Below, one piece after another: positions 47,176-54,496 of a DNA stretch of 64,000 bases; positions within the stretch are counted from its first letter, which is position 1, and each line of letters begins with the position of its first letter. Under the pieces are notes generated by a model. It did not search any database, was not told where the DNA came from, and saw nothing but the letters and a program-made list of their open reading frames with translations. Position numbers and translations under genes: made by a program. Source of the stretch: Edaphobacter aggregans DSM 19364 (GTDB lineage Bacteria; Acidobacteriota; Terriglobia; Terriglobales; Acidobacteriaceae); assembly GCF_000745965.1 (NCBI RefSeq), contig NZ_JQKI01000001.1, positions 248,087 to 312,086 of the forward strand, given 5' to 3'.

Positions 47176-47314
47176 GGTACGCTCCGGGGATGAACTAGCA
47201 GCGAAACTGAAGGTACTCTAGAAACATGCAGACGCATGCAGAATTTTGTGACAAAGCTGCCGGCACACGCACCATCTTGCCGGCGGAATCCCTCACCCGA
47301 TACCCTCAACTCAC

Positions 47315-47941
47315 ATGCTGATTCTCGCCTCATCCTCTCCACGCCGCCGCCAGCTGCTCGAGCAGGCAGGACTCGACTTTACGGTCGAGGCCGCCGAGAT
47401 CGACGAGCAGCCCCAGCCCGGCGAGACCCCCGCCAAATACGTCCAGCGGCTCGCAGTCGAAAAGGCGCAGGCCGTCTGGGAGCGTCATCGCAGCAACGAC
47501 GACGGCGCGAGCGACCCGATCCTCGTGCTCGGAGCCGACACCGCTGTCGTCCTCGACGGCAACATGCTCGGCAAGCCCGCCGATCGGGCCGATGCGCGCC
47601 GCATGCTCGAGCAGCTCTCCGGCCGCACCCACCAGGTGCTCACCGGAATCGCCGCCGTCTCCGCGCGCGGAATGGTCAGCGAGGTCGAGATCACGCAGGT
47701 CTTCTTCGACCTCATCGACGAGGAGGAGCTGGTCCACTACCTGATGAGCGGCGAGCCGATGGACAAGGCCGGTGCCTACGGGATTCAGGGCTACGCCGCC
47801 CGCTGGATTCCCCGCATCGAAGGCTGCTACTTCAACGTGATGGGACTGCCACTGTCGCGCACCATGGCCCTGCTCGCCCGAGCCCAGGAGGGCACCAACG
47901 AGGCCGTGCCGCCGCCCTCGCGCCTCACGCACCTCACGTAG
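47315..47941 (+). CDS. maf: Maf-like nucleoside triphosphate pyrophosphatase
   Basis: Protein of 208 residues. The N-terminal SSSPRRRQLLEQAG, GADTAVVLDG, LGKPADRADA and DKAGAYGIQGYAARW are all Maf hallmarks. It hydrolyses non-canonical and pyrimidine nucleotides (dTTP/UTP in the YhdE group, which the Ala-rich context resembles). A REP cluster follows directly. Confidence 0.94.
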   Translation: MLILASSSPRRRQLLEQAGLDFTVEAAEIDEQPQPGETPAKYVQRLAVEKAQAVWERHRSNDDGASDPILVLGADTAVVLDGNMLGKPADRADARRMLEQLSGRTHQVLTGIAAVSARGMVSEVEITQVFFDLIDEEELVHYLMSGEPMDKAGAYGIQGYAARWIPRIEGCYFNVMGLPLSRTMALLARAQEGTNEAVPPPSRLTHLT

Positions 47942-47966
47942 CCGCGCCGAAATCAAAGTGGCATCG

Positions 47967-48075
47967 TGACTGTCATCCCATCATCGACGTGTCATCCTGA
48001 GCGAACCCACAATCGACGTGTCATCCTGAGCGAAGTGGCTCGCGCTAGCGAGCCACGGAGTCGAAGGACCTGCGG
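47967..48075. repeat. Tandem partial REP cluster overlapping a gene 3' end
   Basis: Three nested repeats of CGTGTCATCCTGAGCGAA/GTCATCC, the last complete: GTCATCCTGAGCGAAG, then hairpin TGGCTCGCGCTAGCGAGCCA, then GTCGAAGGACCTGCGG. Its stem-loop supplies the stop codon of the minus-strand alpha/beta hydrolase at 48045. Confidence 0.85.
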
Positions 48076-49364
48076 TTTGCATTGCCCATTGCGACTCCCT
48101 CCTCAGCCAGCCGCTTGAACGCCTGATACACGAACGACCCCAGGAACCAGCCATCCATGTACTGGTACGGAGTCTCGCCCGTCGTGTAGTGCCCGCACGG
48201 CAGCACCTTCGAGACATAGTCGACCCCCACGCGATCGAAGTTCGCAAGCACATCCAGCGAGAACTTGCGGATGAACGTCAGGTCGTACGTCGCATGCACC
48301 ACCAGCACGCGCTTCGGATGCGCCGCAAAGCGCTCCATGTACGACATCGGACTGATCGACGTAAAGATCTTCCTCACGTCGGCCTGCGACAACCCTTCCC
48401 GCTCAAAGGACGCGCGAATATGCCGCGTGCTCTGCCCCGTCCAAACCACATCGCCGAACCACGTCGAAGCATGGTTGAACGCGCACACACGAATCCGCGG
48501 ATCGAAGGCCGCCGCGATAAACGCATACAGGCTCCCCAGGCTCGTCCCCAGCACGCCGAACTGCTCGTAGCCCTGCGCGGCCAACCAGTCGATGCAGCTG
48601 CGAATATCCACCACCGCCTGCTGGCAAGCCGCGATCGTCCGTCCAATATTCGAGCTCACCGCATAGTCCGACCGCTCCAGCTCCGCAGGTCGCCGTATGT
48701 CGTGATAAGGCTTCGACAGCCGCAGCGCCGATACGCCAAACCGGTTGAACAGCGTGCAAAGCGCGTTGTGGCTGAACGCATCCGCATTCCACTGCGGCAT
48801 CACGATCATCGCCTGCTTCGGCTTACCCGCCCGCCTGGCCGCCTTTGCCTTTCCTGTTGAATGCTCCGCCGGATACCACCGCGCATTCACGACATCGTTC
48901 TCCGGATACCGCGTCCGCACCGGCGAGGTAAACCGCAGAAACTCCGCCGTCGAAGCCTCGCCCACCTCGGCCTGCCGCCGAAACTCCGCATCCTGCGCCA
49001 GAGTCTCCGGCCTCACATTCGTAGGAAACAGCAGCGGATGCCGATGCTCCAAGCGAAAATCCGAAGGCGTCTCATACCCAAAAAACTCATCCGCCCGCGC
49101 CACAATCGACTCATTCAACGCAACCATGCGCACGAAGCCATCGCCACGCTCAACGTTTCCCTCGCGATCCGTGTCATCCTGAGCGAAGCCCCACAGGGGC
49201 GAAGTCGAAGGATCTGCGGTTTCATGACGCAACCCAGCCCCAGGAAGGAACTCGCCAAGCCAATCCTCACCCCACTCCAGGGACCGCACAACGCGATTCG
49301 TATCGCGAGTGGTCAACGCCGTCTCCCAGGCGTACATCCACTTCGCATAAAGCTTTCCGAGCAT
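48045..49364 (-). CDS. Alpha/beta hydrolase with REP-derived segments
   Basis: Protein of 439 residues. The hydrolase core has MIVMPQWNADAFSHNAL, LGTSLGSLYAFIAAAFD with the nucleophile Ser, and FTSISPMSYMERF then HATYDLTF and GHYTTGE for acid and His. Residues about 49-66 (TADPSTSPLWGFAQDDTDR) are encoded by an in-frame REP at 49172-49220, and the C-terminal NRRSFDSVAR plus stop come from the REP at 48045-48075. Both insertions keep the frame. The fold is related to YqiA/abhydrolase-18-like proteins in Proteobacteria, with unknown substrate. The gene is not obviously operonic. Confidence 0.8.
   Translation of the reverse strand: MLGKLYAKWMYAWETALTTRDTNRVVRSLEWGEDWLGEFLPGAGLRHETADPSTSPLWGFAQDDTDREGNVERGDGFVRMVALNESIVARADEFFGYETPSDFRLEHRHPLLFPTNVRPETLAQDAEFRRQAEVGEASTAEFLRFTSPVRTRYPENDVVNARWYPAEHSTGKAKAARRAGKPKQAMIVMPQWNADAFSHNALCTLFNRFGVSALRLSKPYHDIRRPAELERSDYAVSSNIGRTIAACQQAVVDIRSCIDWLAAQGYEQFGVLGTSLGSLYAFIAAAFDPRIRVCAFNHASTWFGDVVWTGQSTRHIRASFEREGLSQADVRKIFTSISPMSYMERFAAHPKRVLVVHATYDLTFIRKFSLDVLANFDRVGVDYVSKVLPCGHYTTGETPYQYMDGWFLGSFVYQAFKRLAEEGVAMGNANRRSFDSVAR
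49172..49222. repeat. REP copy inserted inside a coding sequence
   Basis: GTCATCCTGAGCGAAG, then the small hairpin GCCCCACAGGGGC, then GAAGTCGAAGGATCTGCGG. It lies wholly within the alpha/beta hydrolase frame and is translated. Confidence 0.85.
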
Positions 49365-49415
49365 CCTTCAAGTTTACCAAGCTGTCAGCGAGAAGCCTTT
49401 TGGTGTGATTCGCCG

Positions 49416-49682
49416 CTAGCGGTCAGTTGAAATCTTGCTCAGGTTCAATCTGCATTGCCGCGCTTTCTCGAAGGCCCATGATCCGGACGAGACAAACACC
49501 GCAACGCATACGGCAAAGGCCGCAGAATATTCGACCCTAATCTTTAGGTTGCCCGCAGGCGTGAGTCTATGATCGTCGGGAACCAGAAACCAAGTGCTTA
49601 TGATCGCCAGTGCTGCCCACAATGCCAACACGATAGCGAACCATCCCACGACCGTGAGCACAATCTCCCTGACCTTCATCAT
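49416..49682 (-). CDS. Small two-helix membrane protein
   Basis: Protein of 88 residues with helices at about 5-33 (VREIVLTVVGWFAIVLALWA...) and 52-68. No family is recognised. It overlaps the upstream membrane-protein gene by 4 bases (ATGA), a sign of coupled translation. Confidence 0.65.
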   Translation of the reverse strand: MMKVREIVLTVVGWFAIVLALWAALAIISTWFLVPDDHRLTPAGNLKIRVEYSAAFAVCVAVFVSSGSWAFEKARQCRLNLSKISTDR

Positions 49683-49930
49683 GGCCGCTCCGTTTCGACG
49701 AGAGACGGCTGAACCGGCCGAAATGGGTCGCCCTTACGCCAATGCCAGGCTCGCCCGTTAATCCAATAGAGCGATGGAATCACTGTTCCCGCAGGACCCA
49801 GTAGACAAAGAAAAAGGCCAAACACCGCCGGAGTCGATGGACAGGAGCCCATGGGGTTACGTGCGGCCACCCAACATCCGACTAAGAAGACCGCAAGAAA
49901 ACCCAGCGACCATTTGAGCGGCGTATACAT
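49679..49930 (-). CDS. Small two-helix membrane protein, coupled partner
   Basis: Protein of 83 residues from ATG 49930 with helices at about 8-22 (LGFLAVFLVGCWVAA) and 33-52, and a C-terminal WHWRKGDPFRP tail. Function unknown. It forms a two-gene unit with the following gene. A longer upstream frame is rejected because it runs into the regulator gene. Confidence 0.6.
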   Translation of the reverse strand: MYTPLKWSLGFLAVFLVGCWVAARNPMGSCPSTPAVFGLFLCLLGPAGTVIPSLYWINGRAWHWRKGDPFRPVQPSLVETERP

Positions 49931-49979
49931 GACTGTCCCGCATCGTCTCATGCCCCTATGTGACCGACAAGGTGCATCC

Positions 49980-50693
49980 TCAAACCTCCGCCACCACCAA
50001 ACAAACCCGCCCCACAATGTAATCCGACGGAGACTCCCCCTCCCGCAGCCCAATCAGCTGCACCGGAAACTCCCGCAGAAACGGCCGCAGAATCAGGTGC
50101 CGGTCGTCGAAGTCCACATACCGCAACATCAGCATCGACCCCGACCGCACCGCATAGATATTCGGCTGATTCGCCCGATACGGCGCCAGCGAGTTGTAGT
50201 GCCGGTCAATGACAGCCAGCGCCCCCACCGCCAGCACCGGAGCCATCGCCGACGCCTGTTGCGCATCCACCCGCACCGCCACAAACCTCTCCCACTGCGT
50301 CCGCCGCGGAGCAGGCTTCGCGCGATTCTCCCTGAGCCGCGCCCCGACCACCGGCAGCGTCTCGATCACCGCCGCGCCCGCGATCTTCGCGTCGTCGATC
50401 GCCGCCGACGGCGACACAATCGGCACCGCTTCAACGGGATCAATTGCCTCCTCTTCCGAAGCCGCACCAGCCGCCAGGTCCACCGGCAGAATCTGCTCCA
50501 CCGTCAGCCCCTGAGCCTCCATCACGCGGTCCAGTCCCTCGAGCGACAGCGCCCGCTTCCGGTTCAGGAAGTTCGAGATATGCGCCTGTTGAAACCCCGC
50601 CTTCTGGGCCAGCCGACTGCCGGTTACTACGCCGCGATCGATACGGCGCACGAGCTCCTGCCGCAACAGTTCATGAAGATCCTGAAAGTTCAG
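49980..50693 (-). CDS. HTH/S24-like repressor with a probably inactive peptidase site
   Basis: About 237 residues from the CTG start favoured here, or 256 from a TTG at 50750. The N-terminal XRE helix-turn-helix (VVTGSRLAQKAGFQQAHISN, FLNRKRALSLEGLDRV) is followed by a linker and a C-terminal S24/LexA-like domain (AVIDRHY, NIYAVRSGSMLMLRYVDFDD). The usual G-D-S-M catalytic Ser block aligns with ASAMAP, so the nucleophile position is Ala, and no obvious general-base Lys is present. Self-cleavage is therefore doubtful. It diverges from the phage-type cluster and probably binds the palindrome at 50849-50866. The CTG start has AGAGAGGG nine bases upstream, and the protein then begins like other members (NFQDLHELLRQEL). 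Confidence 0.8.
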   Translation of the reverse strand: MNFQDLHELLRQELVRRIDRGVVTGSRLAQKAGFQQAHISNFLNRKRALSLEGLDRVMEAQGLTVEQILPVDLAAGAASEEEAIDPVEAVPIVSPSAAIDDAKIAGAAVIETLPVVGARLRENRAKPAPRRTQWERFVAVRVDAQQASAMAPVLAVGALAVIDRHYNSLAPYRANQPNIYAVRSGSMLMLRYVDFDDRHLILRPFLREFPVQLIGLREGESPSDYIVGRVCLVVAEV

Positions 50694-50848
50694 TTGCGCT
50701 AACCCTCTCTTTTGTAAGGATGTAAGGAAATAGGAAATATCATTATGCAAGACGAATAGTAGGCGAATATGTATCTATGTGCAATAGATTATGATGCAGG
50801 AATCCCTACAAAATATGGCTTTATCCCAACATGAAACCTGAGGAAATC

Positions 50849-50884
50849 TTCCCTGTTGACAGGGAATTTGTCTAAAGCTATAAC
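50849..50884 (+). promoter_or_regulatory. Sigma70-type promoter with palindromic operator
   Basis: -35 TTGACA (50856-50861), a 17-base spacer and -10 TATAAC (50879-50884). The -35 sits in the 18-bp perfect palindrome TTCCCTGTTGACAGGGAA (50849-50866). Transcription would run rightward into the phage-derived genes. The spot is typical for a repressor-controlled promoter. Confidence 0.8.
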
Positions 50885-51159
50885 CACTGGACTTCCTCCA
50901 GTTTCTTCAACGGAGACAAAATCCGTCGGCCCGCCGGCCAAACCCCGGCGCGCCCTCGGGCTCCCGGTCTCCGCCATAAACGGCCGGAGGGTGCAGCGAC
51001 TTTATCCCAATGGGTCTCGCCATATCGTATTGAACCGCAACTGTGTGCCGACGATTCGCCGCTCGACCAGAAAGCAGGCGTCGAAGCACCCCCAACCACC
51101 TCAGGCGAGCCACTCCGATCGCTGACAACCAAGGCTCGCCAGGGAGAACACGGGCTGAG
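50885..51159 (+). other. Leader or degenerate coding region after the promoter
   Basis: About 270 bases between the -10 and the zinc-ribbon gene. One plus frame is open from about 50890 to a stop overlapping the next ATG (as ATGA at 51160), reading LRHKRPEGAATLSQWVSPYR and DQKAGVEAPPTTSGEPLRSL, but has no standard start codon. It may be a remnant small gene or an untranslated leader. Confidence 0.35.
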
Positions 51160-51384
51160 ATGAACAACATGATGCATTTGCGAATGGATCTGAAAGTATG
51201 TGAAGGCTGCGGCTCCCTCTGGCTCCGCAGCGCAACCAGCAATGGAGTCTACTGCCGTTCCTGCGCTCTCCGCCTCTCGGAGTTTCCCGCTCCCCGAGGC
51301 AAAAGCCGTGCCGGCCGCAAACCCGGTCTCGCACGCCTCAACCGCTGCAATCAAACCCAGGCTCCCGCAGGAGGTGCGCGATGA
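51160..51384 (+). CDS. Small zinc-ribbon protein
   Basis: Protein of 74 residues with one four-Cys ribbon (CEGCGSLWLR...GVYCRSC) and a basic C-terminal tail (GKSRAGRKPGLARLN). Such proteins bind Zn2+ and nucleic acid or protein partners. It is the first sure gene of the rightward cluster. It overlaps the next ATG by 4 bases (ATGA). Confidence 0.75.
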   Translation: MNNMMHLRMDLKVCEGCGSLWLRSATSNGVYCRSCALRLSEFPAPRGKSRAGRKPGLARLNRCNQTQAPAGGAR

Positions 51385-51669
51385 GTGCAGCCGCCGTCGT
51401 CGTCCTTCCCGCCGTCTGGGCCGTTGCCGCACGCAAGCCCGCCGCACCCAAAAAGAAGATCGCCGAGCTAATGGCGGCGTCCGACAAAACTGTGCCCCCA
51501 ACAGTTACGCAAGACTCTGCCCGCAGGCATGGCCACCATGCTCGCCAAGCAGGGCGTCACGGTCGACTCCGTCGAAGCAGGCGCGCTCGACGCCGCAATG
51601 AGCAGCCTGAGCCTCGAGCAGCGCATCGCCGTCAAGGCACAGCTCATGCGCTCCGGCCTGCTGCGCTAG
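51381..51669 (+). pseudogene. Small cluster protein interrupted at a C5 tract
   Basis: The frame from ATG 51381 reads RKPAAPKKKIAELMAASDKT and VP up to a run of five C at 51495-51499. The next frame continues QQLRKTLPAGMATMLAKQGV, TVDSVEAGALDAAMSS and LSLEQRIAVKAQLMRSGLLR to a stop at 51669. Removing one C joins the two into a coherent 95-residue protein. An internal ATG at 51529 could express the second part alone. The interruption may be a slipped homopolymer, a sequencing error, or a programmed shift. Confidence 0.6.
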
Positions 51670-51691
51670 CTCTTAGTGCACGCCCCCTCAA

Positions 51692-51732
51692 GGCCGTCAT
51701 TCCGAGCAACGCGAGGAACCCCCGTATTTTGA
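51692..51732. repeat. REP copy in the phage-type cluster
   Basis: CGTCATTCCGAGCAACGCGA then GGAACCCCCGTATTTTG, the same subtype as 23801. A chromosomal REP between two cluster genes suggests long residence. Confidence 0.6.
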
Positions 51733-51787
51733 CGCTGCTTGATCGACCATAAGCGCACGGGAGAAACCTCCAAAATTTCACCAACAC

Positions 51788-51814
51788 AAAGGCGCGGCCA
51801 CAAGCCGCGCCTTT
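51788..51814 (+). terminator. Hairpin immediately before the capsid-like gene
   Basis: A perfect 11-bp stem AAAGGCGCGGC (51788-51798) / GCCGCGCCTTT (51804-51814), loop 5, followed by CTTCAT. It is a plausible partial terminator that would set a lower or higher level of the capsid-like mRNA, or a 5' stabilising hairpin. The gene's Shine-Dalgarno (AAGGGAG) follows 12 bases later. Confidence 0.55.
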
Positions 51815-51834
51815 CTTCATCGAAAGGGAGAACA

Positions 51835-52806
51835 ATGAACCCGAAGTTTACTGAGATCCACGCCGCCGCTGACTTCCTCGGACCTGGCGCCATCGAAGTC
51901 CCCGCCTTCCAGACCGAGATCACCGATCTCGTCCAGCGCCGCGGCATCTTCGGCCGGCGCATCAAGCAGGTCCCGGCCACCGGGCACCCCTCGCGCTTCT
52001 TCGAAGAAACCACAATCCCGGCGCCTGCGGCGTCTTCAGGATTCGTAGACCCGCGCAACATCGTCGCCCCGCTCGTCACGCCCACCCGCGTCGAGCGCAG
52101 CGTTCCGTTCAAGGCCCTCGTCGCGCAGATCAACTACAACCTCTTCGACATGGAGCTCGGCCAGCAGCAGTCGCAGTTCGCCTACCTGCAGGCCAAGGAC
52201 CTCGCCGACACCGTCGACGGCGTCCTGCGCACGCACGACGTCGCGCTGTGGAACGGCAACGACACCTCGCTCAGCTCGCCGACGACTGCGCAGTACTTCG
52301 GCGCAGCCGCACAGATCGCCGCCGGTGGCAACACCGTCACCATCGGCACCGTGCAGTCCATCGTCGACGGCCTCAAGTCCACCGTCGCGCAGATGCTCTC
52401 GAACACCTCCTTCGGTGTGCGTCCGACGGCCATCTACGCCAACCCCGTGCTGCTCGACCTGATCGATCGCGAGGCCAAGCAGGAATTCAACGCCATCCTC
52501 AACACCAAGGAGCTCGCCGCTGGCCTCACCGTCAAGACGCTCTCCACGCAGGCCGGCGAGCTCCCGCTCATCCCCGAGTGGACGCTCAGCTACACCGGAA
52601 CGCCCGGCTCCGGCTCCGCTGTGCTGCCCGCCTACATCGTCACCGAGGACATGATCAAGTACCACTGGCTCTCCGATCCGAACCCGCGCATCTTCCAGCT
52701 CGGCGTCCCCGGCTCGCTCGCCTCGCAGTACGTCGTCGTGAAGTTCGGCGGACTCGTCGTGAAGGGCGCCAACTACGCGCACTACCAGGTGCTCGTAGAC
52801 CGCTAA
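51835..52806 (+). CDS. Phage major-capsid-like protein
   Basis: Protein of 323 residues with no signal peptide. The N-terminal helix MNPKFTEIHAAADFLGPGAI is followed by an E-loop-like stretch (GRRIKQVPATGHPSRFFEET), a helical/beta P-domain-like centre (FDMELGQQQSQFAYLQAKDL, then ALWNGNDTSLSSPTTAQYFG, SFGVRPTAIYANPVLLDLID) and beta-rich C-terminal end. The size, the abundance-grade AAGGGAG site and the position upstream of connector/tail genes point to an HK97-fold capsid (the SU10/DUF5309-like type). This is inference without a search. Confidence 0.65.
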   Translation: MNPKFTEIHAAADFLGPGAIEVPAFQTEITDLVQRRGIFGRRIKQVPATGHPSRFFEETTIPAPAASSGFVDPRNIVAPLVTPTRVERSVPFKALVAQINYNLFDMELGQQQSQFAYLQAKDLADTVDGVLRTHDVALWNGNDTSLSSPTTAQYFGAAAQIAAGGNTVTIGTVQSIVDGLKSTVAQMLSNTSFGVRPTAIYANPVLLDLIDREAKQEFNAILNTKELAAGLTVKTLSTQAGELPLIPEWTLSYTGTPGSGSAVLPAYIVTEDMIKYHWLSDPNPRIFQLGVPGSLASQYVVVKFGGLVVKGANYAHYQVLVDR

Positions 52807-52827
52807 AGACAGGCTGTTCTGCACGAA

Positions 52828-52965
52828 CGGGTGCCCCATTCATGACGCAGTCTCATCGCGTCATGAGTGGGACATTCGAGCGAAGCTCGAACCGTCTTGC
52901 TTAAGGGCACGGCTTGAGCCGTGCCGCAATAGCCGCAGTAAAAGGGGCTTTAGCCCCTGAGGTAC
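52828..52965. repeat. REP cluster between capsid-like and connector genes
   Basis: GGGTGCCC-type REP copy 3: TCATGACGCAGTCTCATCGC, CGTCATGA, GTGGG, then the ATTCGAGCGAAGCTCGAA hairpin (to about 52892). Then come TTAAGGGCACGGCTTGAGCC with GTGCC, and GGGGCTTTAGCCCC. At least four hairpins lie within one intergenic gap. Confidence 0.8.
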
Positions 52966-53029
52966 AAACAGCCGCGCGGGAGCCAACCCGCCGCGCGCGG
53001 CAAAAACCTTCCAGGAGGGGTGATCCCCA

Positions 53030-53518
53030 GTGACCTATCTATCGCCAAACGAATACGTCCAGTACGGTCTCAGCACCGATGCCGCTGATGACTGGATCGC
53101 GATGGCCTCGAGCCTGATCGAAGTGCGCGCCCGCTACGGCCGACCCCGCCGCGGCGAGTTGAACGAACCCTTCCGTGATCACGTCGCATGGGCCTTCAGC
53201 CTGCCCGGAAGCTGGTCGACGCTCGACCCCGCCAGTGTCGATGTGAACCTCGCGACCGGCGAGCTTACCTTCCCCGCGAACCTTTTGGGGATCAACTACA
53301 ACGAGGTCGAGGTGACCTATACCTCCGGTCTCTCCGCGATTCCGTCGCCGGTGAAGATTGCCTGCGCGCAGATCGTGAAGAACGCCCAGGCGACGCCCGC
53401 GCTGAACGTCAAGACCAGCCGCATCGACACCGTACAGATGGAGTACTTCTCGGGATCGCTGCTCGACCCGCAGGTGCTCGCGCTGCTTCGCCCCTACGTG
53501 GCAGAGAGGCTGGGGTGA
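53030..53518 (+). CDS. Head-tail connector-like protein
   Basis: Protein of 162 residues with a GTG start and GGAGG about 11 bases upstream. It opens with LSPNEYVQYGLSTDAADDWI, then ASSLIEVRARYGRPRRGEL, and ends in a helical region (VKIACAQIVKNAQATPALNV...). This is the pattern of gp6-like head-tail connector/adaptor proteins of tailed phages. Its place after the capsid-like gene supports this. Confidence 0.65.
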   Translation: MTYLSPNEYVQYGLSTDAADDWIAMASSLIEVRARYGRPRRGELNEPFRDHVAWAFSLPGSWSTLDPASVDVNLATGELTFPANLLGINYNEVEVTYTSGLSAIPSPVKIACAQIVKNAQATPALNVKTSRIDTVQMEYFSGSLLDPQVLALLRPYVAERLG

Positions 53519-53523
53519 CGCCC

Positions 53524-53955
53524 ATGGCTGATCTCTCAAGAGCCGCAGAGGCAGCGCGCCGTGCGGCCTCTGTTCTGCTGCGCGGCGCAGGCGCCCGCTC
53601 CGTGATGCTGCGGATTCCCGCACCCGCGATAGCTGGCGACGCGTCCGAGCAGCTTGGCCTCGCCGTGCCGCAGTTTCAGGACGTCGAGCTGGCGCCGGTC
53701 GTCTTTCGCGCAACATCAGCGCGAACCGCGGAGGGCAAGGCCGCACGGCGCGAACTGCTCGTCTCCGCCACCGCAATTGAAACACTCACGGGCTCGCACG
53801 ACTTCGCCTCGACGGCGGCGCTGTTTGCCTCGGCCTTCGGGGTCCTCGTCGATCAGTCATTGCTCGCCATCACCTCCGCAACCGAGCTTACGGCCGGCGA
53901 CGCGATCTGTGGCTACCGTCTCCAGCTGCACGAGTCCACCGCGGACACGTTGTAG
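53524..53955 (+). CDS. Uncharacterised neck/head-completion-position protein
   Basis: Protein of 143 residues. N-terminal Ala/Arg-rich helix (ADLSRAAEAARRAASVLLRG), then beta segments (VMLRIPAPAIAG, VELAPVVFRA) and a C-terminal part that is not family-recognised. It starts 5 bases after the previous stop. Its place between connector and tail-completion-like genes suggests a neck function. Confidence 0.55.
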   Translation: MADLSRAAEAARRAASVLLRGAGARSVMLRIPAPAIAGDASEQLGLAVPQFQDVELAPVVFRATSARTAEGKAARRELLVSATAIETLTGSHDFASTAALFASAFGVLVDQSLLAITSATELTAGDAICGYRLQLHESTADTL

Positions 53956-53998
53956 AACCTGCGCTGCGGCGTTTTGTTACGGAAAGGGTTACGAATTT

Positions 53999-54496
53999 AT
54001 GCAGCATGCAAAAGATACGTTTTACATCACGCTGCGGGACCGCATCGCCGCGCTGAATCCCGCGCGCCTCGTGGTCGTGCGGGGTGTGTTGCGGCCAGGC
54101 ATCCTTGTGGAGGAGAACGAGCTGGTCTCCGCATACGACCAGCCCGACGCCTTCCGCCTCCGATGGACCGACGTCAAGATGGATGCGCAGGGCGCACTTC
54201 CCCTGGTAACGATGCGCTGCGAGATCCGCTACGCAACCGCGGGAAATGCAGGAAACGGCGGCATGGATCGTGGAAGGTTGCTTGCCGCAATGGACGCCGA
54301 GCTGGCCGCCGCGTTGAGCCAGGTTCCGCAGCGCGCCGTCAAGACAAACTACACCGCCGCCTCCGGGCCTGCGGCGATGCAGACGAATGTCTTTTGGAAC
54401 GACGCAGCGTTTCAGTCCGCGCAGCCAAAGGACGAGCGGCTGGAACGGGTGGCGACGGTCGACGTCTTCTGCTACCAGGAAGCAGGTGAGCTGTGA
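53999..54496 (+). CDS. Tail-completion/terminator-position protein
   Basis: Protein of 165 residues with AAAGGG upstream. The block TFYITLRDRIAALNPARLVV, then GVLRPGILVEENEL and LRWTDVKMDA resembles small minor-tail/terminator proteins in order and size. The stop TGA overlaps the next GTG. Confidence 0.55.
   Translation: MQHAKDTFYITLRDRIAALNPARLVVVRGVLRPGILVEENELVSAYDQPDAFRLRWTDVKMDAQGALPLVTMRCEIRYATAGNAGNGGMDRGRLLAAMDAELAAALSQVPQRAVKTNYTAASGPAAMQTNVFWNDAAFQSAQPKDERLERVATVDVFCYQEAGEL

Noticed and set aside
50856..51125. Frame starting at the TTG of the -35 box (MTGNLSKAITT...).
   Set aside because: It would begin upstream of the predicted transcript start and shows basic, low-information sequence.
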